Source: Haladaptatus sp. DYF46
GTDB lineage: Archaea > Halobacteriota > Halobacteria > Halobacteriales > Haladaptataceae
Direction: 5' to 3'
Assembly (NCBI RefSeq): GCF_021083305.1
Contig: NZ_JAJFAY010000007.1
Location: forward strand, 62,001 to 126,000
Length of the DNA: 64,000 nt
Of this stretch, positions 58,863 through 64,000 are shown piece by piece. Position numbers and translations under genes: made by a program. Within the stretch, counting starts at the first letter, position 1; every line of letters begins with the position of its first letter. The notes under the pieces are model-generated. The model ran no database searches. It was given only the letters and a program-made list of their open reading frames with translations, and was not told where the DNA came from.

Positions 58863-60113
58863 ATGGCGATTCAGGTCACGCGCACCTACGTTGGTTCCAT
58901 CCAGAACCACCGGCAGGTCTGCGATGGCCTTGACTCGCTCGGAGATTCCGCCTCAAAAATTTGGAACGTCGCACGATGGACAGCCGACCGAGTATGGGAT
59001 GAAATTGGTGAAATCCCCGACGAAGGCTCGCTCAAATCGTATATGAAGAACCAGTCGTGCTGGAAAGACTTGAACGCACAATCTAGTCAGAAAGTCATTG
59101 AAGAACTTTCTGATGCTTTCCGGTCATGGTTCGACCTGCGACACAAGTTTGACGAGGCGAATCCACCCGGATACCGCAAACACGGCGACGAACGACCACG
59201 TAGTACGGTCACGTTCAAAGCAGACGGTTTCAAACACGACCCCCAGAACAATCGTGTTCGGCTCTCGAAAGGCTCGAATCTGAAAGAACACTTCTCGGAC
59301 TTCCTGCTCTGTGAGTATCAGACTCGTCCCGATGTTGACCTCTCGGAAGTCAAGTCGGTGCAGAACGTTCGCGCCGTCTGGAACGGCGACAAATGGGAAC
59401 TCCACTTCGTCTGCAAAGTCGAACTCGAAACCAACGATTCCACAGGCGACGGTGTGGCGGGCATCGACCTTGGCATCAAGAACATCGCCACGCTCGCGTT
59501 CCCTGACGAATACGTGTTGTACCCCGGTAACTCGCTTAAACAGGACAAGCACTACTTCAACCGTGTCGAGTACGACACTGAAGGTGAGAACGGCCCGTCT
59601 GAGAAGTCGATGTGGGCACGTCGGAAACTCGCTGACCGTGAGACGCACTTCTACCACACGCTCACGGACACCATCATCACGGAGTGTGTTGAACGTGGTG
59701 TCGGTACGCTCGCGGTGAGTTGGCCTGAAGAAGTTCGCAACTCGGATTGGGGTAAGACGGGGAACAAGAAGTTGCATACGTGGGCGTTCGACCGTATCTA
59801 CCAGTACCTCGAATACAAAGGTGTGATACGAGGAGTTGAGGTGCTGAAAGAGAACGAGTGGAACACCTCGAAGACGTGTTCAGCGTGTGGTGATGACACT
59901 AAGTCGAACCGAGTTGAGCGTGGGTTGTACGTCTGCTCGTCGTGCGGTTTGGTCGGGAACGCGGATTGTAACGGAGCGGAGAATCTGCGTCAGAAGATAA
60001 CTCCGAGTCCTCACGGCGAGGATAGGAGTAACGGCTGTGTGGCACAGCCCTCGACATACTTGTTCGACCGCGAGAGCGGAATGTTTCACACGAGAGAACA
60101 AGCCATGTCGTAG
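58863..60113 (+). CDS. tnpB: TnpB RNA-guided endonuclease (IS1341-type, no TnpA)
   Basis: A 416-residue full-length TnpB. The RuvC-like residues are all visible: Asp in VAGIDLGIKNIATLA, Glu in LAVSWPEEVRNSDWG, and Asp in VGNADCNGAENLRQK. The zinc finger CSACG...CSSCG lies between the last two. No tnpA is present, so it is a solo IS200/IS605-group element that depends on a transposase elsewhere or is stranded. TnpB proteins are guided by an RNA from the right end of the element. It appears intact. Confidence 0.92.
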   Translation: MAIQVTRTYVGSIQNHRQVCDGLDSLGDSASKIWNVARWTADRVWDEIGEIPDEGSLKSYMKNQSCWKDLNAQSSQKVIEELSDAFRSWFDLRHKFDEANPPGYRKHGDERPRSTVTFKADGFKHDPQNNRVRLSKGSNLKEHFSDFLLCEYQTRPDVDLSEVKSVQNVRAVWNGDKWELHFVCKVELETNDSTGDGVAGIDLGIKNIATLAFPDEYVLYPGNSLKQDKHYFNRVEYDTEGENGPSEKSMWARRKLADRETHFYHTLTDTIITECVERGVGTLAVSWPEEVRNSDWGKTGNKKLHTWAFDRIYQYLEYKGVIRGVEVLKENEWNTSKTCSACGDDTKSNRVERGLYVCSSCGLVGNADCNGAENLRQKITPSPHGEDRSNGCVAQPSTYLFDRESGMFHTREQAMS

Positions 60114-60176
60114 ACCGGCAAATATCCCAACGTGCGGTATGGGAAGCCCCGTCGTTTACGACGGGGAGGATGTCAC
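60114..60176 (+). ncRNA. Right end of the TnpB element, probable guide RNA (omegaRNA) scaffold
   Basis: After the stop, CCCCGTCG (60147-60154) and CGACGGGG (60159-60166) form a perfect 8-bp stem with loop TTTA, followed by aggatgtcac, the usual right border. In characterised systems the guide RNA covers the 3' part of tnpB and this hairpin, and the guide is taken from the flank starting at about 60177. Inference from the family; not proven here. Confidence 0.5.
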
Positions 60177-60205
60177 GCTTGTTCATCCCGTTTAACAGAG
60201 TTACG

Positions 60206-60472
60206 ATGCCCTCTTCCAACGAACACGATACAGAAGCACCGTCAGGATGGACAACCGAAACAAGAAGCAATGAAATCTATGCGTGGGTCGGTCATGCAGA
60301 GCGAGTAGTCTGTACCCGCGAAGAACACAATGACGAGTGGATCACCTACTCACAACCACGGAGCGAACTCGGCACACCAACCCAAGTACGGTTCACAGAT
60401 CGCCCTATCCAACTCGACCAGGCGCTCTCGATTGCTTTCGAATACATGAAACAAAACAGCGACACTGAGTAG
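60206..60472 (+). CDS. Small hypothetical haloarchaeal protein
   Basis: An 88-residue protein from ATG 60206: MPSSNEHDTEAPSGWTTETR, EIYAWVGHAERVVCTREEHN and VRFTDRPIQLDQALSIAFEY. It has conserved-looking strands and a terminal helix and is typical of small haloarchaeal unknowns. Its first bases lie about 30 bases after the TnpB element, so the element may supply or disturb its promoter. It is convergent with the E1 beta gene. Confidence 0.6.
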   Translation: MPSSNEHDTEAPSGWTTETRSNEIYAWVGHAERVVCTREEHNDEWITYSQPRSELGTPTQVRFTDRPIQLDQALSIAFEYMKQNSDTE

Positions 60473-60489
60473 TGGTCGCATTATTCATC

Positions 60490-61458
60490 TCACTCTTCGA
60501 GGATTTGCTCAATACCAGTCTGAATTCGACCAGCGTCCGGTAGGTAGTCGTCCTCCCGAGCAAACAGCGGATAGGGGACATCGTACCCAGTTACCCGCTG
60601 AACCGGCGCTTCGAGGTAATAGAGAGCTCGTTCATTAATGCGAGCGATGATTTCGGCGGCCATCCCTGCGGTTTGTGGTGCCTCGTGAACTACGACACAA
60701 CGCCCCGTCTTTCGCACCGAATCGAGAACCGTCTCCGTATCGAACGGAACGATACTCCGAGGATCGATTATTTCGATACTTCCGTCGACCGCATCAGCAG
60801 CTTCGACAGCCTGCTGGCGCATCGCACCCCACGCTACGACAGTTGCGTCCGTACCCTCTTGAACCACTTCTGCTTCTCCTAACGGGACATGATACTCTCC
60901 ATCGGGAACGTCTTCACGGAACGAACGGTAGAGACGGGTCGGCTCGAAGAATATCACCGGGTCGGGATCACGAAGCGACGTCGTGAGTAATCCTTTCGCA
61001 TCCGCGGGAGTCGAGGGAACGGCGATTTTTAATCCTGGAATCTGTGCATATCCCGCCTCGAAACTCTCAGAGTGATGTTCGAGAGCACGGATCCCACCCC
61101 CATAGGGAGCACGAATCGTCATCGGACAGTTGAACTCGCCCCGAGTTCGGCTACGAAGTCGGGAGACGTGCTGTTGAATTTGATGAAATCCCTGAACCAT
61201 GAACCCCGAGAATTCGATTTCCGGCACTGGTGTGAATCCGTAGGCTCCAAGCCCGACACCAAGACCGATGATACCTGCCTCGGCCACCGGGGCGTCGTAC
61301 ACACGGTTCGGATACTCGTCGATCAGCCCCTCCGTCACACGGAACACACCACCATCGACGCCGACGTCTTGTCCATACACCACGATGGAGTCGTCGCGTG
61401 CCATCTCCTCGAAGAGTGTGGTACGGATGGCTTCGACCAACCGTTGTTTAGTGGCCAT
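60490..61458 (-). CDS. 2-oxoacid dehydrogenase E1 component, beta subunit
   Basis: A 322-residue protein: LVEAIRTTLFEEMARDDSIV, GQDVGVDGGVFRVTEGL, YDAPVAEAGIIGLGVGLGAY, then the C-terminal transketolase domain (IEIIDPRSIVPFDTETVLDS, CVVVHEAPQTAGMAAEI). With the alpha subunit it forms the thiamine-diphosphate E1 of a pyruvate- or branched-chain-type complex. The ATG at 61458 lies inside the end of the alpha gene (11-base overlap). No lipoyl E2 or E3 gene follows, so partners must be encoded elsewhere. Confidence 0.92.
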   Translation of the reverse strand: MATKQRLVEAIRTTLFEEMARDDSIVVYGQDVGVDGGVFRVTEGLIDEYPNRVYDAPVAEAGIIGLGVGLGAYGFTPVPEIEFSGFMVQGFHQIQQHVSRLRSRTRGEFNCPMTIRAPYGGGIRALEHHSESFEAGYAQIPGLKIAVPSTPADAKGLLTTSLRDPDPVIFFEPTRLYRSFREDVPDGEYHVPLGEAEVVQEGTDATVVAWGAMRQQAVEAADAVDGSIEIIDPRSIVPFDTETVLDSVRKTGRCVVVHEAPQTAGMAAEIIARINERALYYLEAPVQRVTGYDVPYPLFAREDDYLPDAGRIQTGIEQILEE

Positions 61459-62524
61459 CGTACTCACCCCGGAACGCTTCACGCTGGCGTTCAAGTTCGG
61501 GCGTCAGCGACGAGAACGTGTACTCGAACATGTCCTCGGAGTCCACTGACTTCTCTTCTTCCTGTGCCCGCTCAATCGCTTCAGCAAGGTCAGCTTCGAT
61601 AGTCTCTTCGATAGTCTCGATGCGTTCGTCATCCAGTATATCTCGCTCACGGAGATACGTCTCGAAGCGAACGATCGGGTCACGTGTCGCCCACTCTTCT
61701 TCCTCGGTCTCCTTCCGGTAGACGGTTGGGTCATCGGCGGTCGTGTGTACCGACCGGCGGTAGGTGATCGCCTCGACGAAAACTGGGTCGCCGTTACGGG
61801 CACTTTCCAGTGCATCATTGACGACAGCGTACGTGCCAAGAACATCGTTTCCATCGACCTGTATCCCCTCGATACCTGCCGCAATCGCCTTCTGTGCCAG
61901 CGTTTCAGCACGAGTCTGATGCGTTCGTGGAACTGAAATCGCGTATTGGTTGTTTTGGCATAGAAAGACGGTGTGCGACCGAAACACGCCACCGAGGTTG
62001 CATGCTTCGTATACGTCGCCCTCGGAGGTTGCACCATCGCCGAAATAACAGAGCGTCGCGGCATCTTCCTTGGCGATTTCTTGTGCCCACCCGAGTCCCG
62101 CGGCGTGTAATGCTTGTGAGCCAACTGGAACAGATGGAGCCATCATACGGTCGTCTGGGGAAACCGCGGCACCTTCCTCCATCCCCATCGCGTACCAGAG
62201 CAACATGTGCGGCGGTGTGTTCCGTGAAAGATACGCGGGTTGTTCTCGAAATGACGTCACCATCCAATCGGCATCCGTAAGTGCCATCGCACTTCCGACC
62301 TGTGCGGCCTCTTGCCCAATTGCCGGAGCATAGGTGCCGAGTTGACCGCGTCGCTGTAAGGCGATCGCACGTTCATCGAGGCGGCGTGAGAGTTTCATTG
62401 TTCGGTACATTGCGAGTAAGCGATCCTCATCGAGATCAGGGTCGAGGTCGGTATCTATCGACCCATCCGAGGCCAACACCTGAACGTAATCGATGGTAAA
62501 TTCGATGGCGTGGTCACGAGGCAT
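61448..62524 (-). CDS. 2-oxoacid dehydrogenase E1 component, alpha subunit
   Basis: A 358-residue protein with the thiamine-diphosphate motif GDGATSEGDVYEACNLGGVF...QNNQYAISVP (about 155-190). RRGQLGTYAPAIGQEAAQVG and the phosphorylation-loop-like stretch YRRSVHTTADDPTVYR (serine loop) are also present. It decarboxylates a 2-oxoacid; in haloarchaea such E1 pairs serve odd or branched-chain oxoacids, with pyruvate handled by a ferredoxin oxidoreductase (established knowledge). I used the ATG at 62524; upstream codons in frame are not conserved. Confidence 0.92.
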   Translation of the reverse strand: MPRDHAIEFTIDYVQVLASDGSIDTDLDPDLDEDRLLAMYRTMKLSRRLDERAIALQRRGQLGTYAPAIGQEAAQVGSAMALTDADWMVTSFREQPAYLSRNTPPHMLLWYAMGMEEGAAVSPDDRMMAPSVPVGSQALHAAGLGWAQEIAKEDAATLCYFGDGATSEGDVYEACNLGGVFRSHTVFLCQNNQYAISVPRTHQTRAETLAQKAIAAGIEGIQVDGNDVLGTYAVVNDALESARNGDPVFVEAITYRRSVHTTADDPTVYRKETEEEEWATRDPIVRFETYLRERDILDDERIETIEETIEADLAEAIERAQEEEKSVDSEDMFEYTFSSLTPELERQREAFRGEYDGH

Positions 62525-62744
62525 GGGAGAAGAAGCATACGTTAGCCAGATACTTAGAGAGTTTTCCACGTCAGTGTACAACTCGTTGGCTATTAGGACA
62601 CGAGCGGACAGCACAGGGTGCAGCGCTCGGAACAGAACACCGAGCTCGTCAACATCCACAAAATGCTTAGAGTGTGAACAAGTCGAGGGAAAGTACCTGA
62701 ATGTACTCGAGCACGCGAAGAACATTACCAAAACGAATGACGTG
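62525..62744. other. Divergent promoter region
   Basis: This is the region between the E1 alpha gene and the small gene at 62745, expected to hold both promoters. A long frame (from 62493) crosses it but shows no conserved segment before 62745, so I treat it as non-coding. Confidence 0.4.
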
Positions 62745-62987
62745 ATGGTCACACGATTGGGCTATCGAGAGGTTGCGACGCACTATTGCTGTGCGTACAC
62801 AAACGACGGCTATCGAGTGATGGAGGAGATGGCTGAACGCATTCCCGGCGTGACCTACAAAGAGTCACGCACGTTGTCGGTCGACGATGCGATGGGCGTC
62901 GGTGGCCATCACATCGAAATCACGTTCGCCCATCCCGACGTAGCCGGATGGATGCGAGCCCACGAAGCCAACGCGGGAGGAAATTAA
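62745..62987 (+). CDS. Small conserved-looking hypothetical protein
   Basis: An 80-residue protein: MVTRLGYREVATHYCCAYTN, DGYRVMEEMAERIPGVTYKE and SVDDAMGVGGHHIEITFAHP, ending in AGWMRAHEANAGGN. Adjacent Cys residues and GGHH may bind metal, but this is speculative. It is divergent from the 2-oxoacid dehydrogenase genes. The start at 62745 is chosen because codon quality begins there. A strong hairpin follows at 63021. Confidence 0.55.
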   Translation: MVTRLGYREVATHYCCAYTNDGYRVMEEMAERIPGVTYKESRTLSVDDAMGVGGHHIEITFAHPDVAGWMRAHEANAGGN

Positions 62988-63020
62988 CCACGGACGGAGC
63001 GGATTATACCATTGTAATCA

Positions 63021-63041
63021 CGGGGGTTCGCAGAACCCCCG
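63021..63041 (+). terminator. Hairpin downstream of 62745-62987
   Basis: CGGGGGTTC and GAACCCCCG are perfect 9-bp arms with a 3-base loop (gca). It lies about 35 bases after the stop codon. Position and strength suggest a transcript end or RNA-protecting hairpin; there is no T-run directly after, so it is not a canonical archaeal terminator. Confidence 0.45.
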
Positions 63042-63374
63042 CTCGAACCAAACCACTACACGAGATTCACACCGCACTGCCGGTGACACATGGTGGTACT
63101 AGTGGGTTGATTACGGTGGAGTGCGTCTTTTTCTGCGAAACGGAGGGGGTCGTTCTCGCGATCCCCTTCTATTACAACGATATTATCAACAGACGCTGTG
63201 GGAGTAGAGGAGACGAGTCGTACTATCGGCGAGAATTGTATCGGAAATACCCGGTTCTATTATTGCGACAGAAGGGAAGACCGAAAATTGGAATCTCACT
63301 CCCACTCAAAAGTCAGTCGATAGCACTGTTTGCGTGCATCAATCACGGACGGTCGTGAGTCAACGAGATCTTGC
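63042..63374. other. Stretch without a recognised gene
   Basis: A plus-strand frame to 63358 is open but without a recognisable domain or start. gtatcggaaatacccggtt (about 63238-63256) resembles the ccggaaatacccgg word at 15081. Confidence 0.3.
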
Positions 63375-63510
63375 TCGAGCAACGTCGCTTCGTACCGAGA
63401 TTAAACGTTCGTTCCGCGAGAGTGTTCAGAACCTTCTGTCCTGGGCACTCACCAGTCCTGATCAAAACATCGACAAGCTAATGCATCAGATCGAAGGAAT
63501 GTTCGTCTAA
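63375..63510 (+). pseudogene. 3' gene fragment, second copy of 28735
   Basis: The frame reads RATSLRTEIKRSFRESVQNL, LSWALTSPDQNIDKLMHQIE and GMFV, stop at about 63508. DNA similarity to the minus-strand copy at 28735-28880 continues ten bases past the stop and ends at caagta. Differences are mostly at third positions. Parent gene unknown; possibly a transposable-element protein because it occurs as isolated tails. Confidence 0.5.
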
Positions 63511-63551
63511 CGTGCGAAGTCAAGTAAAAAGAGACCAACCAACCCATCGAA

Positions 63552-64000
63552 TTATTTCGGTGTGTATCGTTCGAGGAACATCTCCAAGTCCCGAAACGCA
63601 TCAAGACGGTCGGTCAGAGTCTCGTGACTCCACTCCCACCACTCGGACCGAATAAGACGTCCAGCGGTCTCCTCGTCGAAACGGACTCCGATATGTTCGG
63701 CAGGGACACCCCCGACGATGGTATAAGGATCAACATCATGGGTGACGACGGCACCGGATGCAACGACAGCACCAGTTCCGATTTCCACACCGGGAAGAAC
63801 GGTCGCACCGTGTCCAATCCAGACATCGTGACTGACATTGACGCGATCGTCGGCACGCCATTCAAAGACCGACTCGTCGTTCTCGCCCATCCCATAGATC
63901 TCCGCCCTGTAGGTGAAGTGGTGAGCCGTGGGGCGGTCAATGGGGTGGTTCGTTGGTCCGAGGCGGACATCTGATGCGATGTTGCCGAACCGCCCAATTT
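63552..64000 (-). CDS. Hexapeptide-repeat acetyltransferase (xenobiotic/CatB-like), partial
   Basis: The frame runs off the right window edge; 148 residues to the stop at 63552 are visible. FGNIASDVRLGPTNHPIDRP and HHFTYRAEIYG match the start of the xenobiotic acyltransferase group, followed by hexapeptide repeats HDVWIGHGATVLPGVEIGTG and GAVVASGAVVTHDVDPYTIV, then GGVPAEHIGVRFDEE. NHP/HH may include the catalytic His. It transfers acetyl from acetyl-CoA to a hydroxyl group of a sugar or small molecule; substrate unknown. Confidence 0.88.
   Translation of the reverse strand, partial: IGRFGNIASDVRLGPTNHPIDRPTAHHFTYRAEIYGMGENDESVFEWRADDRVNVSHDVWIGHGATVLPGVEIGTGAVVASGAVVTHDVDPYTIVGGVPAEHIGVRFDEETAGRLIRSEWWEWSHETLTDRLDAFRDLEMFLERYTPK

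Noticed and set aside
62493..62744. Upstream extension of the small gene at 62745
   Set aside because: It overlaps the E1 alpha start and reads without conserved pattern; the coding-like part begins at 62745.
1..64000. CRISPR arrays, tRNA, rRNA, replication initiator genes
   Set aside because: No regularly spaced repeats, cloverleaf or rRNA signature, and no Orc1/Cdc6 or RepH-like protein was found by eye.

Overview
The window is haloarchaeal (class Halobacteria). The evidence is the acidic proteins, multiplied haloarchaea-specific families (HalOD1 output domains, DUF7344 winged helices, bacterio-opsin-activator type HTH proteins, SWIM and tiny C2H2/zinc-ribbon proteins, an amphi-Trp protein), Tat-dependent lipoproteins, an IS1341-type TnpB and IS630 relics. 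Genus cannot be fixed from the sequence. No rRNA, tRNA, CRISPR array or replication origin was recognised. The region looks accessory: intact genes alternate with many truncated, frameshifted or fused gene relics.

Layout. 1-16 kb is a regulator-rich zone: two Bat-type HTH proteins plus two relics, four DUF7344 proteins (one cut by the window start), an Lrp/AsnC regulator, a TrmB regulator and six of the eight intact HalOD1 proteins. Two HalOD1 genes are coupled by ATGA overlaps to a small C2H2-like gene, and a third such pair is a relic. Metabolic genes in this zone are a PAC2 protein, an M14-like deacylase and a glutamate-cysteine ligase family protein. A methyltransferase gene at 15.4 kb carries an in-frame TGA.

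16-23 kb holds a four-gene operon read leftward: a Tat-secreted small protein followed by permease, ATPase and permease of an ABC-2 transporter. It lies between copies of a SprT/zinc-ribbon module associated with a 19-bp palindrome. 23-33 kb mixes relics (an APC permease/SWIM chimera, SDR epimerase and SWIM pieces, a frameshifted AIM24 and VOC gene) with a GC-rich block of envelope-type genes (25.9-28.0 kb) and two HTH/PIN toxin-antitoxin-like pairs. 33-38 kb carries an esterase, an MFS exporter with a divergent FilR1-type regulator, and an EamA transporter. 38.9-40.6 kb has a GH5-like Tat lipoprotein and a NosD-like lipoprotein.

41.7-50.6 kb is a defence island: a winged-helix/partner gene pair, McrC and McrB (McrB with one 5' frameshift), a PD-(D/E)XK relic, an HNH gene with a frameshift in its catalytic region, an intact winged-helix-HNH protein, and a PD-(D/E)XK protein with two tandem C-terminal repeats that I cannot assign to a known family. 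51-64 kb has a Tat-exported beta-helix protein with a Gly/Ser/Asp-rich tail, serine O-acetyltransferase, a broken Ca/cation exchanger cut by an IS630-derived mini-element, TnpB, a 2-oxoacid dehydrogenase E1 alpha/beta pair, and a hexapeptide acetyltransferase running off the end.

The best candidates for undescribed biology are the Tat peptide/ABC operon, the PD-(D/E)XK protein with tandem repeats, and the recurring small-protein modules (HalOD1-C2H2 and SprT-zinc ribbon-palindrome). At least six genes show single-base frameshifts, so an assembly-error check is needed before calling them dead.
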